Positions 28,116 to 37,237 of a DNA stretch of 64,000 nucleotides are shown piece after piece. Made by a program: the position numbers and the translations under genes. The DNA lies in assembly GCA_023091665.1 (NCBI GenBank), contig JALJCQ010000017.1, forward strand, positions 620,001 through 684,000, in the 5' to 3' direction. A model generated the notes under the pieces. That model saw only the letters and a program-made list of their open reading frames with translations, was not told the origin of the DNA and searched no databases. This stretch comes from Pythium myriotylum. Lineage: Eukaryota > Oomycota > Peronosporomycetes > Pythiales > Pythiaceae. Within the stretch, counting starts at the first letter, position 1; each line of letters begins with the position of its first letter.

Positions 28116-28662
28116 CTAGTAGGTGTGACCGAGTCGCATCGTTGCGGCAACCATGTAGAGGGAGCGCAAGCGGCGCTCAATGAGCTCAGCCGTGGATAGG
28201 CTTGTAGCCGCCGCAAGCTGGGCTTCAAGCCCAAGCTGCCGGTGCGCGCGCACGGCGCGCCTCCCACCTAAAGAGAAATAATTAGACACGTTTAATAGCC
28301 AAAATAAAAAATTACTTACGACGGCGTGCTTGTTGGCGGTTATAAACCGCCGGGTCATTGCTGCGCCTTCCAGGGTATGATGCCTGGCTTAGAAACTGGC
28401 AGTGCTTGCATACTGGACGCGGCTGGCGTCGCTGGGTGCGGCTGAACGCCCACTGGTCGGCCATAACGCCGCACCAAGCGCATTCGCGGACTCGCCCAGA
28501 CTGGTGGGCGAGGCTGGCGAAAGGCGACACCGTCGCGGCTGATCCGTCGTTCGTAGGCTGATAGTCCCATATATCACTGGGAACCGTAACGAAGCCGCCG
28601 TCGCTGACCTCCCCTTCCTCGGAGCTGTCGTCGCGGACTGGAATGTAAGTCGGGGTCGACAT
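28116..28662 (-). CDS. Two-exon CxxC zinc-binding protein carried in the Helitron (164 aa)
   Basis: The coding sequence is complement(join(28116..28267, 28320..28662)) with a 52-bp GT-AG intron (gtaagt...ctttag). ATG is at 28660-28662. The N-terminus is acidic (DDSSEEGEVSDGG). The middle has CAWCGVMADQWAFSRTQR followed by CKHC, i.e. C-x2-C, an FS..Q motif and C-x2-C, a pattern reminiscent of the Stc1-type zinc domain. The exon 2 product is basic and helical (ELIERRLRSLYMVAATM). It lies between the Helitron 5' end and its OTU ORF, on the same strand, so it is either cargo or a normal accessory gene of this Helitron group. No disabling change is visible. Confidence 0.65.
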
Positions 28663-29539
28663 CCTTGATGCTGGTAGAAAGCAGAATGGTAGCTTTGGCG
28701 CGCTCGATCGGGGCGGAGGAGGTCGAAGACCGTCGAGCCGTGGGCCCAGAAAGCATTTTCAACCAATTCTACCCATTCATAACCAATAAAAACACTTAAT
28801 TTTTCATATTTATCCAATCAAAATCTGTTATTTGGGCATTTGGCGGCCCCTGGGAAGGTCACATGTGCGCACGTACCTGTAGCAGCTTCCACAAATCCTA
28901 CAAACCTGCGCTTTTGCACTCACCATCCTCGTTACTAATGCAAGCGGCACAGCAATTTTGAAGGCATACTGACCATTTTTGGCGAAGTTAGCATGGTGGT
29001 TTTGATCGAAACCGACGATTTTCTGAGTATAGAGTAGTGTTCGCATTCAGAAGCTTTGTATTATCAGATTGCAGTGGAATCTTCCTTATCACATAATCAT
29101 GGTCCTTCTACTCAGATGATTTTCTGCGCCCAATGCCGGAAGCGCTACTCTCTGTCGAGGCGAGCAGCGCTAGAGAGCCCGCTCTGTACCCATGTGACGG
29201 TGGTCACACACATGGGTGCAAAATAACGGTCACTGACAGGTGTCACATAAGCAAGACAATTGTGCCCTGTACTATCCCATAAAAGTGAGAGAGCAACTTC
29301 AGGGTGACGCGCCTTGGTGACGTCGGCGGGCTATATTGAACAATAGGGAGGGTTAGGTTTCCACCCGCCATCTGTCGCAGAAACTAACTCGATCTATTTT
29401 ATGTGGGCTCATCCCTTTCAAAAAGGAGTCTGAGCCTACTCCATTACGATGGGGTGGGTACGGGGGCCGTCCGCTGCGCGGCCGGGGCGCTCGGCCTGGC
29501 GGCCTCGCTCACAGATCGTGTCGACTTTTAATAGTAGGA
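28663..29539. other. Helitron 5' region, no gene
   Basis: This 877-bp stretch runs from the cargo gene start to the Helitron 5' end (minus strand tcctactatt at 29539). It includes a GC-rich patch (29455-29520) of several short palindromic pieces such as ccgctgcgcgg. No coding sequence recognised. Confidence 0.5.
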
Positions 29540-29550
29540 TTAGAACAGAT
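29540..29550 (-). ncRNA. U2 snRNA fragment of 11 nt between Utopia copy 2 and the Helitron
   Basis: On the minus strand these bases are atctgttctaa, which follow the branch-recognition region in U2. Joined to 14099 they give an uninterrupted U2 sequence (ttctaa+tcagtg), proving the Helitron insertion point. Confidence 0.85.
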
Positions 29551-31336
29551 AAGAGAATGTACAGATTCCCGTCCTCCATCGCTTCGAACATGTCCGCATC
29601 TGAGGCCGCGGCGCTACTCGTCAATATTGGTGCGGTCGCAGGTGAAGAAGGCGCTATCGTCGCCGGCGGTCTGGTCGTGCATGCGCGCTGGGTGACGATT
29701 CCCATACGCGCGTGCATGGCCAGCGCGTCGTCGACGGTCGTCTTAGCGCCCTCCTGTTCGGGGGCCGGCACGGGCGACTGTGCTCGTAGGCGAGGGCCCC
29801 ATCGCGTGCTCGTTCGTCGGGCCCGTGCCGTCTCGAGGCGGTCGTGGTCGTACTCGGTCAGCGCGGCTGCATCGTGCGAGAGTCGAGGTCCCCAGCGCGT
29901 GTGAGTTCGCCGCGCTCGCGCTGACGCCAGCACCTCCTCATCATAGGCGTCCAGCGGCCTATCGTTCGTACCTGGAGGGGTTGGTGCGAGGTGTGGTTCA
30001 TGGTCGAGGCGGCTTGCGCAAGCACTTCAATGAGCGTCGCCAGAAGCGTGGCTTCCGTCACTGGCTCTCCGGTATCGGTCGTAGACGGGGCTGTCGCGAT
30101 GGGTGCTGGCGTCGTGGTTCTCGGGGTCGCCGCCATCATGACCCCGACGCTGTCGCTGGATGCAGACGCAGTGGTCTGTCGTGGTTCGGCGCGGGCAAAT
30201 TGCTGGGGTTCACCCTCAGCGCGCGGCTGCGGTGGGCGTGGTCTCTTGTCGTCGACGTGCGGCGGCTGGGAGAGTCCTTGGGGGACAACAAGTGCCGTCT
30301 CGGCGGGCGTCTGTGACGCGCGCACACTCGCAGCCGCTCCGCCCACGTCGTCTCGAGAAGTCGGCGTCGTGGTCTCCGACGCCACGTCGCTGATTGCTGT
30401 GGGCACGGTGACGTGCTGTGCCGTTGAGAGCAACGGTGAACGAGGCGCCAGTGACGTGTGTACACTCACAGGAAGTGTACCCATGTCACCGGCGTCGACG
30501 GCCCCAATGGGCCGCGGATCAGCGTCCTCACGGTCGCATTCCTCGTCAATCTCTTCTCCAAATAGGGGGAGACCATCACTCTCGATTGCTGATGCAGTAT
30601 GTGCATCAGCGTCGTCATCGTCGTCGTCATCATCGACGTCGTCGTCGTCGAGGTCGTTGAGGCGCCGCCGCTTGTCGCCCACAACGGCCATACGCGGCGG
30701 CGCCACAACAGCAAGAACACGTGACGGCTGCTCGCGGGGGGAACGAGCAGCGTCACGGGGTCCGGGGGCAGGGCGTCGTGCCGCCAGAGCGCGGTCGTCG
30801 TCGGTCGGCGTGTCGCTTGGTGCGGCTGCGTCGACCGGCGACGACCGCAAGCGAGGAGCAGCACGCGGCGCCGTAAGGCACCGAGAGGCGTGTCGAGCTG
30901 CTGCTGCTCGCGTTGGGTACGCGGCGGCGCAGAGGCAGCCGGCCGCGAACCCGTCGACGAAGCGCGTCCGGCGGTGGGCGGAGCGACGGTGCGCGGCGAG
31001 CGCAGCAAAGTCGCGGGCGGTGTGCCCGCACACCGTGCAGTCGAACTGCGGCGCGGCGTGCGGGTACACGGTGGAGATGATGGCCTCCATCTGTGGAGGC
31101 GCGGGGGCAAGCAGGGGGTCTTGGTCTTGGGCAGCGGGGGCGTCTCGGTCGGGCGACACGGCCGTGCCATTGTGGTGACCGAAGGTCGGACCATCGTTGA
31201 CAGGCGTGTCACCGGGACGAGCCAGCCCATCCCCTGTGTCGTGTGACACGCTGGGTTCAGGCGGCCTGTCCCACGGCGGATCCACTGGTGGATCCGCCAG
31301 TGGATCCGCCCAGTCGTCGTCAGCTGCGCTGAAGAA
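29551..31336 (-). mobile_element. Utopia copy 2, 3' portion (RT-less deletion derivative)
   Basis: The copy runs on the minus strand from 38650 (5' side, interrupted by G1) to 29551. Its extreme 3' end (tacattctctt before atctg) matches the end of copy 1, but a large deletion joins this end directly to the MFEAMEDG region at about 29570, so RNase H, RT and endonuclease are gone. A second deletion near 29990 shifts the frame. It retains the N-terminal zinc-finger region missing from copy 1. Confidence 0.85.
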
Positions 31337-31351
31337 TGTAACGGGGTACAA
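29858..31351 (-). pseudogene. Utopia copy 2 ORF, N-terminal part with C2H2 zinc finger
   Basis: Before G1 inserted, this frame continued from the ATG at 38588 (MRLFWRDRSPSTDSEC). The joined frame across the aagaa duplication stays open (QSFF-SAADDDW). It contains a C2H2 finger FDCTVCGHTARDFAALAAHR with the second His four residues after the first, then a second Cys/His cluster (CLCAAAYPT...RHASRC), an acidic Asp run and Pro/Thr-rich linkers. N-terminal zinc fingers of this type are the target-DNA binding modules of restriction-like-endonuclease LINEs. The frame ends at 29858 after the internal deletion. Confidence 0.75.
31332..31336 (+). repeat. Target-site duplication of G1 (aagaa), left copy
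   Basis: The 5-mer aagaa precedes the LTR tgtaacgg and recurs at 38497-38501. Confidence 0.9.
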
Positions 31352-31639
31352 GGTTACACAAGTAGGTTAGGTTGTGTAGGTACATAATGTGTGTGGTCCA
31401 CTTAGGGGAAAAATTACCCTAAGTAGTGACTCTCTTTTATTAGATTCAGTAGGTGATATCCCTGGGTATTAGATACCAGGGATATCTGGTATAGGGGGGA
31501 TTATTCCCCAGGGGAATAATCTGAATACAATTAGTTCGCCTTTTGCCAAGTCCTTGGCGCTCGTCGACAGGGGTCGACTCGGAGCGGCTGCTCACGCTTC
31601 CTCAAGCGCAGGTGCTGTGTACGGTCGTGGACCGTTACA
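31337..31639 (+). repeat. G1 5' LTR (303 bp)
   Basis: Starts tgtaacgg, ends ccgttaca. One base differs from the 3' LTR. Confidence 0.95.
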
Positions 31640-31678
31640 CTTGGTAGCACTTGTCGTCAATCCGACGCCGACATCGTT

Positions 31679-32815
31679 ATGTCCGAAGCTTCCGACTTCG
31701 TGATGGCGTCAAGCCATCCGACGCTGTCGCGTCAAGACCATCCGTACCTGGATGAGGCCCAGTGGGCCTATCTCCAGAAGATGGAGGCCATCAATGGCCG
31801 TGCAAGTGTCATCGAGCTGCTCCGACGCGGCTCCGGCGAAGTCCTCGCCCATGTCGCGCGTTTTCGCGACTACGAGACAGCTCTCGAGAAGTATCTTCTC
31901 GACGTCGTGACGTCCCGCGTGTCCGCGACTCAGGCTACTCAGCCAGCTCAGGTGCCGCCGACGGCTACGTATGTGCCATCGCCGGCACCTCCGGAACGTC
32001 CGAAGGCCGTGAAGGTTACGGTGTCCCCGTATTCGGGTGAAGAGAGCGACAATCTTGCCTTCTGGCAACGCGAGATCGAGCTCGCCATAGCAGCCGGCTG
32101 CATCCGTGATGAACGGCAGAAGATCGCCTTTGCGATCTCGAACATGATGGGCCGGGCGAAGATCTGGGCCCTCACGTGCGAGACGTCGCATCCCGGATGT
32201 TTTTCCGACTGGGCAACGCTTGCCAAGGCGATGAAGTCGATGTTTCAACCGCCAAATGTGGCGCATCGCCAGCGAGCTGCGTTTCTCGCTTGTCGGCAAG
32301 GTGGCCGCGAGCTGCACACGTATGTGCAGGAGTTACGTCAACTCCGGGCCAGCATGGCTGCGAATGCGCTCGCAGAAGACGTCATGCTGACGACGTTCAT
32401 GGAAGGGATGGATCCCGGTCCCGAGAAGGCTGCGGTTTTCCGCGAAGAGCCCATGCTCCTAGAAGACGCGTTCGTCGTCGCGCTGCGAGAGGACTACGTT
32501 CAGCGTCTCTCGCGCGGTTTATCCGCGAGTCCGGCAGCGCCGCCTCCGGTCATGCCGGCTCCACCATCGGTCATCGAACCGATGGATCTGAGTGTCATCG
32601 ACCTCAGTGGAGTCGATCTCAGCACGGTCGACTTGCGTGCGATCGACGTGAAGGCTCTTCACATCAAGTGTTCTACTTGTGGGAAGTTCGGTCACTTCCA
32701 GCGGAATTGTTCGCGCAAGAGGGGCGGTGGTCGTGCCTGCCGTGGTCGGCCGCGGCGCTCGGGAAACCGAGGTGGATCTGCTTCCACGTTGCAGGGAAGC
32801 GACAGTTCCCAGTAG
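31679..32815 (+). CDS. G1 gag polyprotein (378 aa)
   Basis: The ATG at 31679 (MSEASDFVMASSHPTL) lies 40 bp after the 5' LTR. The capsid-like region includes YSGEESDNLAFWQREIELA and AHRQRAAFLACRQGGRELHT, and a single CCHC knuckle CSTCGKFGHFQRNC is near the C-terminus, followed by an Arg/Gly-rich tail. Same length as G2 gag with many substitutions. The stop (32813-32815) lies within the pol frame, which is -1 relative to gag; I see no canonical X-XXY-YYZ slippery heptamer in the overlap. Confidence 0.9.
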   Translation: MSEASDFVMASSHPTLSRQDHPYLDEAQWAYLQKMEAINGRASVIELLRRGSGEVLAHVARFRDYETALEKYLLDVVTSRVSATQATQPAQVPPTATYVPSPAPPERPKAVKVTVSPYSGEESDNLAFWQREIELAIAAGCIRDERQKIAFAISNMMGRAKIWALTCETSHPGCFSDWATLAKAMKSMFQPPNVAHRQRAAFLACRQGGRELHTYVQELRQLRASMAANALAEDVMLTTFMEGMDPGPEKAAVFREEPMLLEDAFVVALREDYVQRLSRGLSASPAAPPPVMPAPPSVIEPMDLSVIDLSGVDLSTVDLRAIDVKALHIKCSTCGKFGHFQRNCSRKRGGGRACRGRPRRSGNRGGSASTLQGSDSSQ

Positions 32816-33600
32816 ACGCGGGGCCGTCTACTGGGGCGATCACTCCTCGCCCCGCGATACCGAGTTCGGCAGTATCGCAAGGCGGGGTGCCCCCGGAAGA
32901 AGATCTCTTCTCAGCAGTTGATGAGCTGCGCATCAGTGGCGAGCTCATCGTCGTCACTGCTCAAGTGAAGGGATTTGCTCGTCCCTTCAGAGTCCTAATC
33001 GACTCTGGTGCGACGCGCAATTACGGTCGCAAGCAAAGTATTGCTGAAAATCCTTCTCTGTTTGCTCAAGCTTGTGAGCGAGATCTCGGAAGAGTCTCTG
33101 TGCCTCTTGCGACGGGAATCGTCGCAGAGACGAGGAAGATCGAGGTCGATCTACGCATTGCGTTTGTCGATTTCGACTCAGTCGAGCGCTTTACAGTGCT
33201 CGACATGGATGAGAGGTTTGACCTCATCCTCGGCATGCCGTGGCTCGAGCGCCACGAGCCATGGATCGACTGGAGGACCAAGTCGATTGGGAGCACGTCT
33301 CCCGGCAGGAACGGAGTTCAGGAGCGTCATGAACCCTCCTTCGTCCGCCGGCTGACGAGCCCCATCAAGGATGATGAAAGTGCCCACTTCATTGGCGTAG
33401 TGAACGCCATGGACACCTCGGGTGTTCCGGAGACGGTCGTGCCGTCTGCCGTGGAGTACGGCGTAGAAGAGGGCGTCGAGTTGTCTCCGCCCCCTCCGAG
33501 TACCAGCATGGAAGATGCTTCCGGGATTTGTCCCCTTGTCGCGTGTCCGCGTGCGGGAGCCGCTTTCAGGGTCGTCGGATATGACCGATCCCAGGCCTGA
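32779..33600 (+). CDS. G1 pol, first part: gag-pol junction and aspartic protease
   Basis: In the -1 frame relative to gag the sequence reads KRQFPVDAG and then the protease: ELIVVTAQVKGFARPFRV, LIDSGATRNYG (active-site DSG), VDLRIAFVDFDSVERF and LGMPWLERHEPWIDW. The frame ends at a TGA at 33598-33600 because two bases present in G2 (cggttgagcc) are missing in G1 (cgggagcc) near 33557. The start given is only an approximate entry point within the frame. Confidence 0.8.
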   Translation, partial: CFHVAGKRQFPVDAGPSTGAITPRPAIPSSAVSQGGVPPEEDLFSAVDELRISGELIVVTAQVKGFARPFRVLIDSGATRNYGRKQSIAENPSLFAQACERDLGRVSVPLATGIVAETRKIEVDLRIAFVDFDSVERFTVLDMDERFDLILGMPWLERHEPWIDWRTKSIGSTSPGRNGVQERHEPSFVRRLTSPIKDDESAHFIGVVNAMDTSGVPETVVPSAVEYGVEEGVELSPPPPSTSMEDASGICPLVACPRAGAAFRVVGYDRSQA

Positions 33601-36600
33601 GCCACTCCCGCTCTCGGACGCGTCGTATGACGTGCACATCGTTGATGTGATGACGGGATCGTCGATCGATCCGTCCACGGTCGATATGGCACCGTTGCCC
33701 GAGTTCTCCGAGCTGACTAGCTTGGAGGAACTCCCTATGAACGATTTCGTCCGCGAGCTCAAGGCTGGTGAGATCGCTGAGGTTGTGATCCTCCGATCTG
33801 AGCGAGACCTCGCTGAACTCAACACCTCGACGGTGATTGACGAGGATGTCCTCGTTGAGTTTCGTCAGAAGTTTGACGCGCGCCGTGGTTCGGCCATCCT
33901 TAAGAATCCGAAGGATCGGTTCTACCCGCTAGTCAAGCAGTTTGCGGAGACTTGCCTCAGCAAGAACCCGCCGGCGGGGCTGCCCCCTGATCGTGGCGTT
34001 CGTCACGAGATCAAGCTCAAGCCTGGCTCGAGCTATGCGACGGTTTGCCAGTGGGCTCTGCCGGCCGAACAATCGGACTTCATTGATGAATTCTTTGCCA
34101 AGAAAGCCAAGGCTGGCCTGGTGCGCGAGAGCGTCTCGCCGCACAGCGCACCAACGTTCTGTGTGCGCAAGCCAAATGGCAAGTGGAGGGTCGTCCACGC
34201 GTACAACAAGTTGAACGCACAGACGATTCCTGCGTCCACTCCGATCCCTCGGAAGGATGTGATCATCCACCGGATGTCCGGCGCGAAGAAGTTCAGTTCT
34301 CTCGACTTGGTCGACGGTTATTACCAAGTGCTCATGGAGCGCGGGGATATCCCCAAGACAGCCGTCAGTACGCCGAGCGGTATGCTCTGGGAATGGCTCG
34401 TGATGCCACAGGGGCTGTCGAACGCTCCAGCGACGTTTAATCGCCTGGTGACACATTTGTTTCGTCCCCTGCGAGCGTTCGCGCAGACGTACTTTGACGA
34501 CATCTACGTCCACACCAGGCCGGAGCCCGGTCGTGATTTGGATGCGCTCCATGAGGATCACCTCCGCCAAGTTCTCGAATGCCTCGAGGAGCATAAGCTT
34601 TATGCCAACTTGGATAAGTGTATCTTCGGTGCCGAAGAGATCCCAGTGCTTGGGCGTTTCGTCGGAGTCGACGGTGTTCGGGCGGATCCCGAGAAGGTGA
34701 AGGCAATCGCCGAGTGGCCATCGCCACGGTCCGTGAAGGACCTACGCAAGTGGTTGGGTCTCGCCAACTACTTGCACCGGTTCACGAAGAACTACGCCGA
34801 GATGGCTCGGCCGCTGACTCAGCTGCTCAAGAACGACGTTGAGTGGTCGTGGTCCCACGACACGGAAGCGGCCTTCCAAAGGATCAAGGAGAGTCTCCTC
34901 CAAGCGCCGATCCTGGCGTTGCCGGATGACTCCGCTCCGTATAGCGTCGTCTGCGACGCCTCCGATTATGCGATCGGCTGTGCACTGCTGCAGAAGGACC
35001 AAGAGGGTCATGAGAGAGTCGTCTCTTACCAGTCTCGGCAGCTCCAAGCGGCCGAGAAGAACTATCCAGTTCACGACAAGGAGTTGTTGGCGATGAAGTA
35101 CGCCCTGGTGAAATTCCGCGTTCACCTTCTCGGCGCGTTGCCGTTCGTGGTCTACACAGACCATGCGTCTCTACGCACGGCGACACAGTCCCCGCACTTG
35201 TCGCCGCGAATGGCTCGCTGGTTGTCATTCTTCTCAGAATACAACTTTACTGTTGAGTACAAGCCGGGTCGGCTGAACGTGCTGGCGGACGCACTCTCTC
35301 GGCGTCCCGACTACGAGATGAACCATCTCACATCAGTTGCTTCTGATGTCTACGACTTGATTCGTGACGCCTACGCAGGCGACGCACAATGTGCGGAGAT
35401 CATTCGCGCTTTTAAGTCATCCGACTCGGAGAAGTCTCTCTCGCCTCGTGTTCGAGCCCGACTCCATCGGTACACGTTCGAAGACGGCCTCCTGAAATAT
35501 CAGGTCTCGAACAGCGAAGAAGCTCGCGTTGTCGTTCCTGCAGACGACGACCTGCGATATGTGATCGCGCATGGTGCCCACGACGCACCTGGTGCTGGCC
35601 ATCTTGGCCGTGAGAAAACGTACGTGCTTCTCAGCCCAAGGTTTTGGTGGCCCAAGATGTACAAGTGGGTGTCGCGGTATGTCCGCACGTGTGACGTCTG
35701 TCAGCGAGTGAAGCCAAGTGCACACTCTCAGGCTCCGCTTCAGAGCTTGCCTGTCCCCAGCGACTGCTGGCGCTCAGTGAGCATGGACTTCTTCTTTGGC
35801 ATGCCAAAGACGTCCGCTGGGCACAATGGTGTGCTGGTCTTTGTTGACCGTTTGTCCAAGATGGTGCATCTTGTTCCGGTTTCGGATACCTGCACAAGTC
35901 TCGACTGTGCACGACTTTTCGTCGACACCGTGTTTCGACTACACGGTCTCCCCGACTCAGTCGTATCGGATCGGGATCCCAGGTTCACTGGTGATTTCTG
36001 GGAAGGTCTCTTCCAAATCCTGGGCTCCAGGCTCGACATGTCGACGACGGACCATCCGGAGACCGATGGTCAGACCGAGCGCGCCAACCGCGTCGTCGAG
36101 GATATCCTCCGCTCGTATTGTGCGAGTGACCCACTCTCGTGGTGCGACCACCTCCCCATGGTGGAGTTCGCCATGAACAACTCTGTTCATGCCTCGACAG
36201 GTCTGTCGCCGTTCTACGTGAACGGGTTGAGACACCCAGCGCTGCCGCTCTGTCTCATGGGCAGTGCCCAGTCTGGTGAGGGAGGGGCTCGGCAATTACT
36301 TGCCTCCCAGTTGGAAGGTGTTTCCAAGTCGGCGGAGCGCCGCAAGATCGACGAGTTCTTGTCGGCACGTGTGAACGTCATCACCCGCGTGCGTGACGCG
36401 ATGGCAGCTGCCCAAGATGTTCAGAAGGAACAAGCCGACAAACACGGTCGGAAGAACACGCACGTGTTCAAGCCAGGCGACTATGTGCTTGTCAGCACGA
36501 AGAACCTGTCTCAGAATGCTGTGTCCAGCTTGGGCAGCTCAAAGCTGCTGTCGAGATATATCGGCCCGTCCAAGGTGTTGAAGCGGAGTGGAAACTCCTA

Positions 36601-37237
36601 CAGGGTCGACCTGCCAACATGGTTGCAGACGCACCCGACGTTCTACGTCGGCTTGCTCAAGCCATATCTCCGCCCCGATGGAGATGCAGCAGACGAAGAG
36701 TCGTCGGAAACAATTCCAAGCGGAGTTGCCGCCGATATGCAACCACCCACAGTCGCGCACGAGAACGTGCCAGTCACGGATGGTTCCTCCAGCGACTCTC
36801 TCGCAGTGCAGAGTTCTGCAAGTGGCGTGGTTCACCCACACAGCGAAGCGCCAAGACGCTCGGCACGGCTTGCTCAAGCCCGTCGAAGTTCGACATGGTC
36901 GTCAAATGCGACCGCAGCGTCGTCAATACGACGTCGGGTCACGTTTGCTGAACCCGAAGGAGCACGTCGGGTCCCCGACACTGGTGTCAAGACCAGAAGG
37001 AAAGCGCTGCGACCGGTGCGCGCTCCTTTGCCTGTGATCGACAGGAATGGCGAACGCCATTATCACGTCGAGTCTCTCGACAGTGTGCGTGTGCACAATG
37101 GCGTCCGCCAGCTCTTGGTTAAGTGGCTTGGATATCCAAGCAACCAGAGCTCCTGGGTTGATGAGAATATTCTCAGGCAAGATTGCTCCGATCTTGTTCG
37201 CGCATGCGAACATGATCATCCTGGATGGTTCCAGTAG
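33557..37237 (+). CDS. G1 pol, second part: RT, RNase H, integrase, chromodomain
   Basis: After the frameshift the frame is open for more than 1200 codons. RT: VRKPNGKWRVVHAYNKLN, VMPQGLSNAPATFN and catalytic YFDDIYVH. RNase H: VVCDASDYAIGCALLQKD and FVVYTDHASLRT. Integrase: HHCC finger (HDAPGAGHLGREKTY, CDVCQRV), first Asp in MDFFFGMPKTSAGHNG, second in VSDRDPRFTGDF, Glu in TERANRVVEDIL. The C-terminus is a chromodomain: YHVESLDSVRVHNG, LLVKWLGYPSNQSSWVDE. Chromodomains of this clade direct integration to chromatin marks. Entry into this frame requires correction of the 2-nt loss at its start. Confidence 0.9.
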   Translation, partial: EPLSGSSDMTDPRPEPLPLSDASYDVHIVDVMTGSSIDPSTVDMAPLPEFSELTSLEELPMNDFVRELKAGEIAEVVILRSERDLAELNTSTVIDEDVLVEFRQKFDARRGSAILKNPKDRFYPLVKQFAETCLSKNPPAGLPPDRGVRHEIKLKPGSSYATVCQWALPAEQSDFIDEFFAKKAKAGLVRESVSPHSAPTFCVRKPNGKWRVVHAYNKLNAQTIPASTPIPRKDVIIHRMSGAKKFSSLDLVDGYYQVLMERGDIPKTAVSTPSGMLWEWLVMPQGLSNAPATFNRLVTHLFRPLRAFAQTYFDDIYVHTRPEPGRDLDALHEDHLRQVLECLEEHKLYANLDKCIFGAEEIPVLGRFVGVDGVRADPEKVKAIAEWPSPRSVKDLRKWLGLANYLHRFTKNYAEMARPLTQLLKNDVEWSWSHDTEAAFQRIKESLLQAPILALPDDSAPYSVVCDASDYAIGCALLQKDQEGHERVVSYQSRQLQAAEKNYPVHDKELLAMKYALVKFRVHLLGALPFVVYTDHASLRTATQSPHLSPRMARWLSFFSEYNFTVEYKPGRLNVLADALSRRPDYEMNHLTSVASDVYDLIRDAYAGDAQCAEIIRAFKSSDSEKSLSPRVRARLHRYTFEDGLLKYQVSNSEEARVVVPADDDLRYVIAHGAHDAPGAGHLGREKTYVLLSPRFWWPKMYKWVSRYVRTCDVCQRVKPSAHSQAPLQSLPVPSDCWRSVSMDFFFGMPKTSAGHNGVLVFVDRLSKMVHLVPVSDTCTSLDCARLFVDTVFRLHGLPDSVVSDRDPRFTGDFWEGLFQILGSRLDMSTTDHPETDGQTERANRVVEDILRSYCASDPLSWCDHLPMVEFAMNNSVHASTGLSPFYVNGLRHPALPLCLMGSAQSGEGGARQLLASQLEGVSKSAERRKIDEFLSARVNVITRVRDAMAAAQDVQKEQADKHGRKNTHVFKPGDYVLVSTKNLSQNAVSSLGSSKLLSRYIGPSKVLKRSGNSYRVDLPTWLQTHPTFYVGLLKPYLRPDGDAADEESSETIPSGVAADMQPPTVAHENVPVTDGSSSDSLAVQSSASGVVHPHSEAPRRSARLAQARRSSTWSSNATAASSIRRRVTFAEPEGARRVPDTGVKTRRKALRPVRAPLPVIDRNGERHYHVESLDSVRVHNGVRQLLVKWLGYPSNQSSWVDENILRQDCSDLVRACEHDHPGWFQ

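Larger units (their letters stand above)
14100..29539 (-). mobile_element. Helitron, 15.4 kb, carrying a nested Gypsy element and cargo gene
   Basis: On the minus strand the element begins at 29539 with tcctactattaaaag, close to the classic Helitron TC...TACTA start, and ends at 14100 with CTAG. An 8-bp hairpin (14111-14129) lies 11 nt before the end, as expected. It inserted between A and T of ttctaa|tcagtg in a U2 gene without target duplication, which is the Helitron rule. It encodes an OTU-like ORF, a Rep (HUH) domain and a PIF1-type helicase on the minus strand. Element G2 (15607-22864) is inserted in the Rep-Hel gene. Without G2 and its TSD the Helitron is about 8.2 kb. Several frameshifts make it non-functional now. 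Confidence 0.9.

Noticed and set aside
28116..28358. Separate 80-aa protein downstream of the CxxC ORF
   Set aside because: The upstream part of that frame is a GT-AG intron; the rest is exon 2 of the CxxC gene.
30590..30660. CRISPR-like or microsatellite array (gtcgtcatc repeats)
   Set aside because: These are codons of an Asp run in the Utopia ORF, without spacers; CRISPR is also not expected in a eukaryote.
29780..31178. Plus-strand Ser/Val-rich frames over Utopia copy 2
   Set aside because: Antisense shadows of the Pro/Thr/Ala-rich Utopia N-terminus.
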